Positions 35,233 to 46,803 of a DNA stretch of 64,000 bases are shown here, one piece after another. How positions within the stretch are numbered: position 1 is the first letter of the stretch; every line of letters starts with the position of its first letter. Below the pieces are notes generated by a model. The model saw only the letters and a list, made by a program, of their open reading frames with translations, did not search any database and had not been told where the DNA came from. The stretch is from Sophora flavescens (lineage: Eukaryota > Streptophyta > Magnoliopsida > Fabales > Fabaceae): positions 132,663,104-132,727,103 of the forward strand of contig CM061062.1 in assembly GCA_030762895.1 (NCBI GenBank), read 5' to 3'. The translations under genes and the position numbers were made by a program.

Positions 35233-36549
35233 ATGGTATCCAGATTCAGGAGCCTCTCATCACATCACCGCTGATCCTCAAAACCTGAGTCAGAGCACTA
35301 CCTTTGGAGGCCATGACCAAGTTCTGATGGACAATGGGCAAGGTGTCCCTATTTCTTCCATAGGTTACTCTAAGTTTATTTCACCTAGTCACCCACACAC
35401 AACTTTATCTTTAAATAAACTTCTGCTAGTACCTAATATAACCAAAAACCTGGTCTGTGTCTAAATTTGCTAAAGACAATAATGTCTTCTTTGAATTCCA
35501 TCCTCACTTATGTTTTGTCAAATCAAATGGATCTAACCAAGTCCTCCTTGAAGGGTCTCTAGGCAGTGATGGGCAGTATTGTTTCAAGCACATCAATATT
35601 CTCAAGGAACCTTCTTCCTCAGTCATAAGTTCCCTACCCCTTACTACTAGTTCATACTGCAATTCTAATAAAGTCGGTGACTCTTCTTTTTCTGCTAATG
35701 TGTATACAAACACTGTTTCAAATTCCTATGTGACATGGCACAATAGGCTAGGCCATGCTCATCCTAATGCTGTAAAGACCTTTATGCAATTGTGTAATAT
35801 ACCTTGTTCAAATAAAGTGGCTACTGAAATTTGCCCTGCATGTTGTTTGGGTAAGTCTCATAGACTTTTTGCCCCTCCATCTCTTACTGTTCATACTACA
35901 CCTTTTGAACTAATCCATTCAGACCTATGGGGCCCTGCACCCATTACATCTTCTAATGGCTATTCCTGCTACATAGCCTTTGTGGATGCATATACCAGAC
36001 ACTCTTGGATTTATTTCCTAAAAAAGAAGTCTGATTCTCTTGCTTCCTTCAAACAATTCCATGCCTTAGTGAAAACTCAGTTTTCAGCAAATATCAAGGC
36101 TCTCCAATCTGATTGGGGAGGTGAATTTAGACCATTCACCAACCACCTTGCTGAATTGGGCATTGTTCACAGACTCACTTGCCCACATACATCCCATCAA
36201 AATGGTACTGCTGAGAGAAAACATAGGCAGATTGTTGAGATGGGACTCACCCTTCTCTCCCATGCCTCTGTGCCCATGTCCTATTGGGACCACAGTTTCA
36301 CTATGGTTGTTCACTTGATAAACAGACTACCCACTGCAGCTCTTTCTAAGTTCACTTCTCCTTATCATGCCTTACATGGCACTATCCCCGACTACACTGT
36401 CCTAAAAACTTTTGGTTGTGCCTGTTTCCCTTTCTTAAGGCCTTACAACAAACACAAATTACAATACAGATCCAGTGAATGTGTCTATCTAGGAATATCT
36501 CCTCGGTATAAGGGTCACAAATGCCTTGACTCCTCAGGTCGCATCTGTG
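35233..36549 (+). pseudogene. Copia 2 protease and integrase
   Basis: The protease motif WYPDSGASHHIT lies at 35233. The integrase zinc site is HNRLGHAHPN...CPACCLGK, and the DDE acids are in HSDLWGP, QSDWGGEF and QNGTAERKH. A shift near 35460 separates protease from the long open integrase frame (35457-36572), and a 1-bp loss near 36550 ends it before VSKDVLFHE. Confidence 0.85.
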
Positions 36550-38595
36550 TCCAAAGATGTCCTCTTTCATGAAACTCGCTTTCCCTATCCCTCATTGTTC
36601 CAAAGTACAAGCTCACTCTCTCAGTCAACTGAATCCACCTATCCATCTGTTGTTCCTATTCTTCAAACTCCTCTCTTGAATCCTGTGCCTCTCACTCAAT
36701 TCTCTCCCCCATCTCCTACATCCAGTGCCCATCTAGAGTCCGCTGGTCACAATCTCACACCTACAGTCTCACCTTCCCTAGGTCATATCCCCTCTGAGTC
36801 CTCTGTTCAGTCCCCTGGTGCCACTACCTCTACTTCCGCTGTTGGCACACCTATTCAGTCTCAGTCACCCATTCAACCCTCTAATGGCACTACCTCACAC
36901 TCTCCCTCCCTACAGGAGGTTGCATCGAGCTCCCCTGCATCCTCCTTGAGCTCTTCACCCACAGAACCAATTCCTGGTCCCCTGCACCCAATGTTAACTA
37001 GGTCCAAAACAGGGTGCCTTCCCCCGAGGCTCTATCTCACTCATGTGGAACCTCACTCAGTAAAGCAAGCCTTATCTAGCCCTGAATGGACAAGTGCCAT
37101 GAAAGATGAGCATACTGCTCTGCTAAGAAATCAGACTTGGTCACTGGTTCCTCTCTCTGCCAGCAGAAGAGCCATTGGGTGCAAATGGGTATTCCGAATT
37201 AAGGAGAATCCGGATGGCAGCATTAACAAGTATAAGGCAAGATTAGTTGCCAAAGGGTTTCATCAGCAGCTTGGCTTTGACTACCATGAAACCTTCTCAC
37301 CTGTTATCAAGCCAGTTACCATTCGGGTCATTCTCACCATGGCTCTCACCTCCAAGTGGGTGATACAGCAGATTGATGTCAATAATGCCTTCTTGAATGG
37401 CTTATTGACTGAGGAAGTGTACATGACACAACCTCCTGGATTTGAATATGAAGATAGGTCCCCAGTGTGCAAGCTGCACAAGGCACTTTATGGCCTTAAA
37501 CAGACCCCGAGGGCATGGTATGAAAGGTTAACCAGCACCCTGCTACAGTTTGGATTTGTGATCAGTAGATGTGACCCCTCTCTCTTTGTCTACAACAAAA
37601 GAGCAACCTGTCTGTATGTCTTGGTGTATGTGGATGATATCATCCTCACTGGCTCCTCACCCTCACTCATTTCAGAATTGATCAGGAAGCTTAATGCCAC
37701 CTTTGCTCTTAAGGAGCTTGGCAACTTGGACTACTTCCTTGGTGTGGAAGTGAAGCATCTTCCCAGTGGCAGCCTGCTTCTCACTCAGTCCAAATATGTC
37801 AGGGACCTTCTGTCCAAGGCTAACATGCTGGAAGCAAAGGGAATCTCTTCCCTGATGTTCAGCAACTGCAAAATGAGCAAGTTTGGGACTGACACTATGG
37901 CAGATCCGAGTCTGTACAGATCCATTGTGGGGGCATTGCAATATGCAACCCTCACCAGGCCAGAAATTGCCTTCAGTGTCAACAAGGTTTGTCAGTTTAT
38001 GTCAAACCCCTTGGAAACACACTGGCTAGCAGTAAGGAGGATATTGAGGTATCTAAAGGGATCTCCGAATCATGGGTTACTTCTCAGGCCAGCTTCTCCC
38101 ACTGCTCCTCTCTCCATCAAAGCTTATTGTGATGCCGATTGGGCCAGTGACCCAGATGATAGAAGATCTACTTCTGGGTCATGCATCTACTTGGGTCCTA
38201 ATCTCATCTCTTGGTGTTCTCGCAAGCAGCAACTGGTGGCAAGGTTCAGCACTGAAGCAGAATACCGGAGCATGGCTAATACCACAACTGAAGTTTTATG
38301 GATTATGTCATTGCTTACTGAGTTAAAGGTGCCCTTCCTCACCCCTCAGCTCCTTTGTGACAACCTAAGTGCAGTCTCCATTGCACATAATCCAGTGTTG
38401 CATGCCCGAACCAAACACATCGAATTGGACATTCACTTTGTTCGGGAAAAGGTGCTGTCCAATACACTTTCAGTCCATCATGTCCCTGCAGCAGATCAGC
38501 TAGCTGATTCCTTCACCAAGCCTCTCTCTTCATCCAGATTCAGTGCACTCAGAACCAATCTCAATGTGGTTGCTGCTCCTTCTCAACCACCTTGA
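36550..38595 (+). CDS. Copia 2 reverse transcriptase and RNase H
   Basis: A stop-free frame of about 680 codons. It has a Ser/Pro-rich linker, then [42 protein letters not shown] and YVDDIILTGSS. RNase H follows with YCDADWASD, STEAEYRSMAN, DNLSAVSIAHNP and QLADSFTKPL. All catalytic motifs look intact. It lacks its own start because integrase and RT are separated by a 1-bp shift. A transposon ORF, not a host gene. Confidence 0.88.
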   Translation, partial: SKDVLFHETRFPYPSLFQSTSSLSQSTESTYPSVVPILQTPLLNPVPLTQFSPPSPTSSAHLESAGHNLTPTVSPSLGHIPSESSVQSPGATTSTSAVGTPIQSQSPIQPSNGTTSHSPSLQEVASSSPASSLSSSPTEPIPGPLHPMLTRSKTGCLPPRLYLTHVEPHSVKQALSSPEWTSAMKDEHTALLRNQTWSLVPLSASRRAIGCKWVFRIKENPDGSINKYKARLVAKGFHQQLGFDYHETFSPVIKPVTIRVILTMALTSKWVIQQIDVNNAFLNGLLTEEVYMTQPPGFEYEDRSPVCKLHKALYGLKQTPRAWYERLTSTLLQFGFVISRCDPSLFVYNKRATCLYVLVYVDDIILTGSSPSLISELIRKLNATFALKELGNLDYFLGVEVKHLPSGSLLLTQSKYVRDLLSKANMLEAKGISSLMFSNCKMSKFGTDTMADPSLYRSIVGALQYATLTRPEIAFSVNKVCQFMSNPLETHWLAVRRILRYLKGSPNHGLLLRPASPTAPLSIKAYCDADWASDPDDRRSTSGSCIYLGPNLISWCSRKQQLVARFSTEAEYRSMANTTTEVLWIMSLLTELKVPFLTPQLLCDNLSAVSIAHNPVLHARTKHIELDIHFVREKVLSNTLSVHHVPAADQLADSFTKPLSSSRFSALRTNLNVVAAPSQPP

Positions 38596-38609
38596 GATTG
38601 CACGGGGAA

Positions 38610-38859
38610 TGTTAGAGTATAAGCTTAGCATTAGCATAGCTTTGGGACTGTTGTAACTCAACTGAATTGTTGAATCAACATTCAGTTGAGAGTTAGTTAC
38701 AGAGCAGTTAAAGCTCCTAGCAGTACAAGCTAAGCACAGTTATATAAAGCCTTGTACACTGTATGATTTCAAGAAATGAAATTCATAATTCAGTTTTAAG
38801 TTTCTGTTCTCCCTTCTCCCTATGAGTCTCTCTCTCTCTCTACTTTCTCAATTCTATTA
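38610..38859 (+). repeat. 3' LTR of Copia 2
   Basis: 250 bp, TGTTAGAG to TTCTATTA, preceded by the purine-rich GCACGGGGAA. Confidence 0.88.
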
Positions 38860-39435
38860 TGAATGCTATTCACACTATAACATCCACACTTCACGTCAAT
38901 TGAGCTCTTTGTGGGAGGGGCATTTAGCATGTTGTTATAACTTCTAAGCCACACCCTTCACTTTTGGGGTGTTTATACTACATGCATGATCCATTACTTG
39001 TTTTTTTTGCAATGTTTCAGCAACAAAATGGTATAATTCACCTTTTCTTTTTTAAAACTTCCTTTCCTATGTCTATTTTATGCACTTCATGTTGTATCAT
39101 ATATGGAGTATAATGTATATTGTAAAATTCATTGTAGCCATATAAAAACATTTGTGGACCTTCATTTAACAGCTTCAAATTTTGGGATAGTTAGCCCTTG
39201 ACACCAACCATCTTATAAAAAAAAAATCCTGGCTTATCCTAATAGTAGACACCTATATATGCAATAGTACAATACAAGCTTTCCTCCAAACCTATATTGC
39301 ACTCGACATGACTATTGTTAAGCTTACTCACGACGAGGACAATACAAATACCACAAAATAAGCCATAAATTGTCACAGACTCACAGTAATGCTACAAATA
39401 TTATGATTTCATAGATAATTAAAATATAACCATAC

Positions 39436-40518
39436 TTTTCCTGCACTACTTCCAACAGCCATTAAGAAACCTCCATCTCCATCAAACTCCAATGCAGTGA
39501 CCTCCTACAAATATAGAAAGGTTAACAATGAAGATGTCAATTATGCATGAAATTTTACAAAGAAACTCACAACCTCAGTTATGACATGGAAAAGGGGGGA
39601 AGGATATATGTTTCCTACCCATATGAAACTTGAAAAAGTAAATAAATGGGCAGCAGATCATAGATACCAGATTGTGATCCATGATATTTGCCTTTTAAAA
39701 ATAGTTTCAACACATCAAATATAAAAGATCATTTTTTCATATCCTTACAACATTCTAAAGCCTAGGAAAGAGAAGAACCACTACCTGGCCAACATCACCA
39801 CTAGGTCCGACAGCATCAATTCTACCAACTGAAGATCTCACACGCATGTCAAAGCATTCCACAGCACCATCTTCACCACCACAAGCAACTAATCCATGAA
39901 GCTTGCTAAAATTCAGATAGTATTGAAGTTTCACAGATTTAGTACAAAATAATAAAATATACAAAGCAATTACAAATTAAGGAAATAAAGCAAGGCAAAC
40001 AAGTATTTAAGTTCCGCTACTTACCTTCGAGAAATTACATTCATTGCGGGGGATTGTGTGTTAAGGGAAGAAAGAAATCGCCCCTAACAAAATAAAAGTA
40101 GGCCTATAACTCTGACATGAACAATCAAGTAGGTTTCGTTTTTAAAAGAGGGATACAAATTACAAGACAGGAAAAAAAATTGTTTATACTTTATACCAGA
40201 TATCGGATATCAAGACCCAATCAAACAAGGCTTTGTAAAAGTCCACTCCAAATGAACAATGACAACCATTAAAAGATAATTTAAACCCTAGGGTTAGGTT
40301 TCAAGTATAACCATATAACAACTTCCTATTTTCATAATTGTTTTCATCCAAAATTCAACCAAATTGAAAAGGTAGCTTTATGCTACAGTAACGTAGCTGT
40401 CTTAACAGAATGTTTTAAGCTAAACACCTGCTCTAAGTTGATTCTGTACAGTTCCAAGGAGGAGGCAGCACAAAGCAAGTCAGAAGACCAACAATCATAT
40501 GTAATATCTCTTCCCATC
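39436..40518 (-). pseudogene. NOL10: NOL10-like exons 5 to 8
   Basis: Exon 5 (40518-40428): MGRDITYDCWSSDLLCAASS, ELYRINLEQ. Exon 6 (40083-40025): GRFLSSLNTQSPAMNVISR. Exon 7 (39905-39785): KLHGLVACGGEDGAVECFD, VRSSVGRIDAVGPSGD. Exon 8 (39504-39436): EVTALEFDGDGGFLMAVGSS, AGK. These are WD40 repeats of the propeller. All splice sites are GT-AG and phases agree; no lesion was seen. Confidence 0.9.
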
Positions 40519-41098
40519 CTGTCAAATGAGAAAGTCAAGGCATGTTATCATACTCAAAAAAGTTTATTAAAAAATTTGAAATACTATTGAGGCTGAGTAA
40601 ATTAAAATGCATGTCTGTCCATAATATCAAATGGAGCTCCTCACATAAAGAACCAGAAAGTCAAATGCAGCTCATCACATAAAGAAATTGGAAAAATATG
40701 CAGAAATGCATAGATAAGTCTTATAACGAAAACTTTCATATCTGTGCTAAAAACATCATTTTAAAAAATCCTTTAAGTCAAGCTATCATGAGGGAAACAT
40801 TGACAAGTTATTTGATCTTTGCTCTACTCCGTGGATCATAACAAAATTATCAAAGTAGCTACTGCAGAGCAATGCTCTTAGCAGTAGAATGAACTTCTAA
40901 AGCCTTTCAATCTTTCTTCATCTAACATGTTTTTTCCATAGAAGGATGAAAAAGAGTCGTGTATCCAATCAACAATTTCTATTTTTTCTTCAATCGAATC
41001 CAATACAATAGACAACTTCTGCAGAGTTAATAATAACGGAGGAAAAACATTGCCAATGTCAAATACTAGCAATTCAAGGAAAAAACAACCACCAAAAC

Positions 41099-42195
41099 CA
41101 AGGTAGTTAAAACCAGACCGGTCATGGAACTGGTGAAGGCATCGGTTCACGGTTCACTGGTCCAACCATGGTTGAACCGTGGTTGAACCCGTTATAATTA
41201 AATATATATAATTTTATTTTATATAATATATTCAATAATAAAAAATAATCTAATATACTACTAAATAGTTTACATGAATTAAACAATATAAAATATATTT
41301 AAAATAATTTTAATCTAACAGGTTATATTTGGTAATTAATATTATTTTTTGACATTCACATTTTGCAATTTAATTAAATTAATTGGGAACACAACTAATA
41401 AAAAGAATCTATAGTGTTAAATAAGAATCTTAAACCTGTACCAAAAAATAAGAATATTAAATACAAAACTTTATTGGAAATGAAAATGATATAAACTTTT
41501 GAAAAAACGACGACCTGAACGGATATGAAAATGATATAAATAAATACATAAGGGATGACTGGAGGAATTGCATATTACCCCTGGACCAAAAAGAGTCTAG
41601 ATGACTAGATTAAGTGTTAGGCCCGTTAAGTGTTAAAAACAAAATTAAAAAAAAAAAGAGTCTACTGGACTGGACCAAACCCGATTCTAGTTCTAGATAA
41701 CATAAGGGATGCATTGCATATTACCCTAGTTTCAAGGTGTTGCTGCCATCTCTTCTCCTCTTCTTCTTCTCATCTGTCACTCTTCTTTTTGCTTTATACC
41801 GTCATGGCTATCGTCCCCTCTCTCTCACTGTTTATCTTTCTGATTTCTCTCCCCCCCTCATCGGTGTGCCTGTAACTCGTCCTGCCTCACGTCAGAGAAG
41901 GGGAAGCCACAAGCGCCGGTGGTCGGAGAAGCAAAACGCATGGTTGAAGCGGCTACCGATCGTCGGAGGTCACTTGTAAGCACCTGAGTTTGTCAGATCT
42001 AAGAAGCAAAACGCGAACTGCTATAAACCGGTGAACCACCGGTTTTGCCCGATTTCCCCGGTTCCTGACCGGTTCAGTGGTTTTTAATCCGGCTCAGTTA
42101 CAAAGCGGTAATGGGGGTTGTTCGGACCAAATGACTGACCGGTTCCCGGTTGAACCGGTTGGACCGGCCGGTCCGGTCCGGTTTTAACTACCTTG
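41099..42195. mobile_element. hAT element (1,097 bp) in intron 4, with non-hAT interior
   Basis: Perfect 8-bp target duplication ACCAAAAC at 41091-41098 and 42196-42203, with inverted ends beginning CAAGGTAGTTAAAACC. Subterminal GGTTGAACC/CCGGTTC motifs relate it to 9979-10490. The interior at about 41700-41990 is C/T-rich then GC-rich, unlike the ends, and may be captured genomic sequence. There is no transposase. Confidence 0.93.
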
Positions 42196-42293
42196 ACCAA
42201 AACACATGAATATAATAAATAACTTAAAATTATTTTGGTATAAATTAGACTTTATACTTCAGGAGCAATATACATAAAGCCTAAAGAAGAAAC

Positions 42294-42686
42294 CTTGGTA
42301 TTCGCAAACTGTAGTGCTTTCCATATTTTGCATGCAGACAAACAGAGCGATCAGCACACAAAAATGCTAGTTTTGAATAATCATTTGTTAAAACCTGCAT
42401 GGGCAAAAATATTCAGTTATCGGAATACAGATTGATACAATATGTAGGTAAACTCAACTCAACCAACTAATCCATCTGCATCAAATAAAAAGACAGCTTA
42501 AAACAAAACACATCAATGAAAAATCATATACTAGTACGACAGTGCCACCAGAATCAGGCTATCAATTTTTTCCAATTAAAGCTAATTTTGGTACCTGAGA
42601 ATCAATAATTTCTGAATCCAAGTGCCTTTCGAACTTCAATCCAAGCTCCCTAACCTCGTATACTTTTACTTGTGGTGGATATATAC
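42294..42686 (-). pseudogene. NOL10: NOL10-like exons 3 and 4
   Basis: Exon 3 (42686-42595): IYPPQVKVYEVRELGLKFE, RHLDSEIIDSQ. Exon 4 (42394-42294): VLTNDYSKLAFLCADRSVCL, HAKYGKHYSLRIP. Both match the family's first propeller blades, with canonical splice sites. Confidence 0.9.
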
Positions 42687-43214
42687 CTTCAATAGTGAAT
42701 CATCATGAGTGTCACGACTCTTGAATTAATACCCATATTTCATTGCCCCACTTTCTACGCTTTAATAAATAGCTTAACAAATACATCTCATTGGGAGTCA
42801 GAACTCCTATATTTTGTAACATAAATCAACAGTTTTTCACTTGCCTACAAATTCTTGCTGTCAAATTTTTCTCAAGGCTCGAGCGACTTCCAAAATAAAG
42901 CCAAAATTCTAATAATCCTAGTTTGTGTCATCCTTGCTTTTGAAGAAAACCTAATTTTGGACTCTGTATATTGTCACTTGTGTCATGAAGGTGACTAGAC
43001 AGTTGATTATTTTCATCAAATGGTAATACTATTACTTAATGCAATGGTCCATAAGTATCAATGAATCAAACCTCAAATACTCATCAATATTTTCCATCTA
43101 AATCTTGTATAGTCCATATCATCCCTATCCTACATGAAATTAAGTAACCTTTTGACAAACTTTATGCCTAAATTTATCATTATTAGTCTATATACCATAG
43201 GCATTTTGAAGTAC

Positions 43215-43534
43215 CTGATGCTATGATATACTCCCCATCAGGAGTTGCCTTAATCTTGGTTGTTGCGGTTGCGAAACTCAAATCTTCGAGCAGTTGCACA
43301 TTTTGCGTGTAACCTAACAAACAAATATAATAATAAGAGAAAAGGAACAATAAAATATGGAAGGAATAATTTATTTGTTTTTTTAATAAAAGGAGAGGTA
43401 CTTTTGACGTTGCGATGAGATTTCTGCTTCTTAGTGGGGAGCCACGAAGCATGTGAGGGTTGCTGTGATGCAATAGTATACATCTTGACCCCGTTTATCG
43501 AGGTCGACTTGATACCGCCATCACGAGTCATCAT
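43215..43534 (-). pseudogene. NOL10: NOL10-like exons 1 and 2
   Basis: Exon 1 (43534-43402) starts at the first of two adjacent ATGs: MMTRDGGIKSTSINGVKMYT, then SWLPTKKQKSHRNVK. Exon 2 (43313-43215): YTQNVQLLEDLSFATATTKI, KATPDGEYIIASG. GT-AG borders and a one-base carry-over support the join. Confidence 0.9.
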
Positions 43535-44330
43535 TGTTGCTTGCTAGAGTGTGTGTGAACTATGAAGAGATTATGTTTGTCTCAACTCTCACCCTTGAAC
43601 CCAATTCAGAGGTTTGCTATGCATTACGGTGGGGCAGCAGGCTACATACATATCCAACGAACACAATTAGAGTGAATATTAATTAAATAAATAATCGTTA
43701 TCATCATTATCATTATTGTTAATAAAAGGTGATAGTCGGATGGGTTAGGCTTGTCCCTCACCCGACCCTAAATTGCGACCAGTCAAGTTCTTTGAACCCA
43801 AACCCTACCTTAGACCCGAAGGAACCCGATCATGTGCGGATTTGATTGAAACAGGGCCAAGATGGGATGGGGTCGGATTGGCCCGAAGCAGTGGTGGACC
43901 TTGACTAAATTTTTGGAGGAGCCATAAGCTACTAATTTTTTTTATTAGCTATTTTTTTTTATGGGTGACATTGATAAGCTAACTTTTATTGAAATAAGCC
44001 TAAAACTAGAGCATAAGGAATGCTATAGATAGCCACAAATAGACCTTCAATATGCACTAAAATGCAGGAAAAAAGACATAAACAACTACAAATGCCCCTG
44101 TTACACAGTATTTGAATTAACAAAATAAAACAAAGCAGAGAACAATAAGACATATAATCCACAGTCACACCCAGGCAGAGACAAAAAACTGAGTAACCAA
44201 GAACAAGCAGCAGGACTTAAAATGAGTCGGAGAGGAACTTAAGCCACAAGCTACTATGGTTTCAGTGGGAAACACTATAGTTTCAGAGAAAGTACCCTTG
44301 GCATGCATGGCTATTTGATTTTACATTGCT
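43535..44330. other. Upstream region of the NOL10-like gene
   Basis: No gene recognised. It should contain the promoter and 5' leader of the minus-strand NOL10-like gene, but I cannot assign a TATA box or other site with confidence. From about 43890 the sequence looks like repeat debris leading into a Copia scrap. Confidence 0.4.
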
Positions 44331-44918
44331 AATCTAGTTTCTTGGTGCTCCAAAAAGCAGGCTTTAGTTGCTAGTTCCAGCACAAAAGCTGAGTATAGAA
44401 GCATGACAAATACTGTGGCAGAAGTCACCTGGATCCAGTCACTTCCCACTGAGTTAGCCATTCCCTTTGCAGCTCCCAAACTTTATTGTGACAACCTCAG
44501 TGCAATATCATTGGCTCATAATCCTGTGCTATATGCTCGAACTAAACACATTGAGTTGGACATCCACTTTGTGCGCGAAAAGGTCATTGCCAAAGCTCTA
44601 TCAGTCCATCATGTTCCCAGTTCAAACCAGCTAGCTGACTCACTCACAAAGCCCCTGTCTTCCTCTCAGTTCACACCTCTAAGAACCAAACTCAAAGTGG
44701 TTCCTGTTCAGCAACCACCTTGAGCTTGAGGGGGGCTACTAGAGTATAGGAGCTTAAGCAATGTAATCATGTATTTGCTGCACCATAACCGAATGTACTG
44801 AGTCAGCACAAATTCGGTTATGATGGTTAGTTTAGTTCAGTTAGTTATGTTAGTTCAGCTGCCAAAGTAGCTAGCAGCCATAGGCTATAGAAACAGAGGC
44901 CTCAAGCAAAAGGGTAGG
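44331..44918 (+). mobile_element. Copia scrap: RNase H end plus start of 3' LTR
   Basis: Encodes NLVSWCSKKQALVASSSTKA, then LYCDNLSAISLAHNPVLYAR and QLADSLTKPLSSSQ, stopping near 44723. A purine tract GAGGGGGGCTA and an LTR start ACTAGAGTATAGG follow. This is similar to, but clearly diverged from, Copia 2 (38300-38640). It breaks off where gypsy sequence begins near 44919. Confidence 0.8.
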
Positions 44919-44920
44919 GG

Positions 44921-45273
44921 CAGTCCTATTGCAAGAGGGTCGGCCAATCTCATATTTCAGCCAACAGTTATCAACCCGAGCCCAACACAAATCAGCTTAT
45001 GAAAGGGAAATGATGGCACTGGTTATGGCAGTACAAAGGTGGAGGCATTACCTCCAGGGACAGCATTTTGTGATCAGAACCGACCAGAAGAGTTTGAAAT
45101 TTCTTACTGACTGGACAATTTTAGGGGAGGAACAATTTAAATGGACTTCTAAGTTGTTGGGATTTGACTTTGAAGTTCAGTATAAACCCGGGGTTTCAAA
45201 TATGGTTGCGGATGCCTTATCTAGGCAAATGATGTATGCATCACTCTCGGGTATCAACTTGGTTGAATGGTAG
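44921..45273 (+). pseudogene. Gypsy RNase H fragment
   Basis: Encodes GAVLLQEGRPISYFSQQL, YEREMMALVMAVQRWRHYL, IRTDQKSLKFLTD and ADALSR, the hallmarks of gypsy RNase H. A stop at 45271-45273 ends it. Confidence 0.85.
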
Positions 45274-45357
45274 GTATAGGAGAGACATATAGCTGCTAAT
45301 GAGAAGCTACTATAGCTGCTGCAACAGATTATTCTCAAGCCACTTGATTTTCCAAAA

Positions 45358-46803
45358 TTCTCAGTGAAGAACGGGGTATTGTTCCACCAAGGCAGCATAG
45401 TCCTCCTAAAGCGGTTTTCCAAGATTCCTATGATCCTTGCTGAATTTCACTCATCTCTGCAGGGGGGTCATTCGGGTTTCTTCCGCACAAATAAGAGCAT
45501 TGCTAGAGTATTTTTCTGGGAAGGAATGAAAGTGGATATCAAGCAATTTAACGCAAAATGCAGTATGTGTCAGCAGAACAAAAGATACCCTGTCACCTGC
45601 AAGTCTCCTCCAACCTCTGTCGATTCCCTCCATGTTTTGGTCGGAAATATCCATGGATTTTATTGGTGGTTTACCCAGGGCCCATGGCAAAGATTCAATC
45701 ATGGTAGTAGTGGATTGCCTCACCAAATACACTCACTTCTTGCTATTGGGACACCTTTATACAGCTCAAGAAGTCGCAGGTGTGTTCATTGTGGAAGTGG
45801 TACGACTACATAGGTTTCCAAACACCATTGTGTCCGACCGAGATAGCATTCTTCTAAGCCAATTTTGGAAGGAACTCTTCAAGCAGGCAGGCACTCAGCT
45901 GAAATACAGTTCCGCTTTCCACCCCAAATCGATGGCCAAACCAGGGTAGTTAATAGCACGCGATCGCGTCACTATAGCGGAAGGGCGGGGCGGAGCAGCG
46001 GGTGGCCGCTACTCGGACGGCGTGGCGGAGCGTTTTTCGGTAGCGACGGTCGTGGTCGCTCTCGCGGCGGAAATCGCGCCGAAAAGCGGTGAAGCGGGAG
46101 CTTTTGGGCCGCTTCCGTGTCACGGGTCGAATTTCCGTCCACATAAGCCACCGACGAGCCATTTCCGACTGAACCCAGTCGGCACCGCTGTTGGAGGTGT
46201 CACTCATGCTCTCCTGCGGCGGCTGCAAGCAGATCTAGGGTTTACACTTAGTGGGTTGCTGCAAACAGGAATTAGATCACACTTTTTCTCTACTCTTCCT
46301 ATTTTACCCTGCTCTAACACTTCAATTCTCTATTTTACCCTCACTTACACTTGATAAATATCAATTTTATCCTCACTTATGCTCAGCAAATCTCTATTTT
46401 ACCCTTGTTTTTTTTCTATTTCTTCCTCCCACTCTCACGTTCTTTTCTGTGTTATCAGGTTTGTTCATTCCTCTCTTCTCCCTATGCTTCTCCCCCTCTT
46501 ATCCTACTGCGTCCCCTCCTTCCTACCTTATCACTTCTCCCCACTTGCCTAAAATAGCGGCCATCCCGATGCGCTATCCTGCAATAGCGTTCTCTGGGTC
46601 AGCCACTCAGCGCCGCTATCCGGGATTGATAACTCTGGGCCAAACGGAGGTGACCAACTGGTGCTTGGAGGCCTATTTGAGGTGTTTTGTGGGAGATAGA
46701 CCTCGTTGTTGGACTAAATGGTTATGCTGGGCAGAACTATGGTTCAACACAAATTTTGATGTGTCCATTGGGATGACCCCGTTTAAAGCCCTTTATGGCA
46801 GGG
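45358..46803 (+). pseudogene. Gypsy integrase, frameshifted and split by a hAT element
   Basis: The H2C2 zinc site lies at about 45449-45570 (HSSLQGGHSGFFR...CSMCQQNK). A shift near 45630 follows, then the core: SMDFIGGLPRAHGKDSIMVV with the first Asp and TIVSDRDSILLSQFW with the second. The third acid lies after the insertion, in GQTEVTNWCLEAYLRCF. Two stops (46818-46823) follow the LYGRDPPSP motif. Confidence 0.82.
45942..46637. mobile_element. Non-autonomous hAT element, 696 bp
   Basis: Perfect 8-bp duplication GGCCAAAC at 45934-45941 and 46638-46645. Inverted ends are CAGGGTAGTTAATAGC and, on the other strand, CAGAGTTATCAATCCC, followed by GC-rich AGCG(C/G) motifs. Removing it rejoins the integrase frame around GQTEV. 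No transposase. Confidence 0.92.

Larger units (their letters stand above)
33496..38859 (+). mobile_element. Copia retrotransposon 2, in intron 8 of the NOL10-like gene
   Basis: LTRs begin TGTTAGAGTATAAGC and end TTCTATTA. The flanking duplication is TGCAT (33491-33495) against TGAAT (38860-38864), one mismatch. The primer site at 34000 is a decayed TAGTATCGTGAGC. Gag has several stops while integrase and RT/RNase H are long and nearly intact, with one shift near 36550. Confidence 0.92.
24592..43534 (-). pseudogene. NOL10: NOL10/ENP2-like nucleolar WD40 protein gene, 16 exons, disrupted
   Basis: NOL10/ENP2 is a nucleolar WD40 protein of small-subunit ribosome biogenesis. Exons in gene order: 43534-43402, 43313-43215, 42686-42595, 42394-42294, 40518-40428, 40083-40025, 39905-39785, 39504-39436, 33389-33337, 33250-33142, 28023-27925 (partial), 27836-27678, 26167-26076, 25967-25785, 25336-25131, 24931-24592. 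Splice phases fit throughout except at the lesions. The WD40 part holds ATPDGEYIIASG, LHGLVACGGEDGAVECFDMR and HRTLNYEQP; the C-terminus has the NUC153-like DERFKAIF and an RG-rich tail. Lesions: exon 11 has lost its first half and has TAG at 27949-27951, exon 13 has a 1-bp deletion at 26105-26109, exon 14 has TAG at 25899-25901, exon 15 uses a GC donor. A shortened product from exons 1-10 is possible. Confidence 0.88.

Noticed and set aside
36526..38595. Longest open frame in the window (about 690 codons) as a host gene
   Set aside because: Its motifs are Copia RT and RNase H and it lies between Copia LTRs with a (one-mismatch) target duplication.
43890..43960. Possible MITE end near AGTGGTGGACCTTGAC
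   Set aside because: No matching inverted end or duplication could be found nearby.
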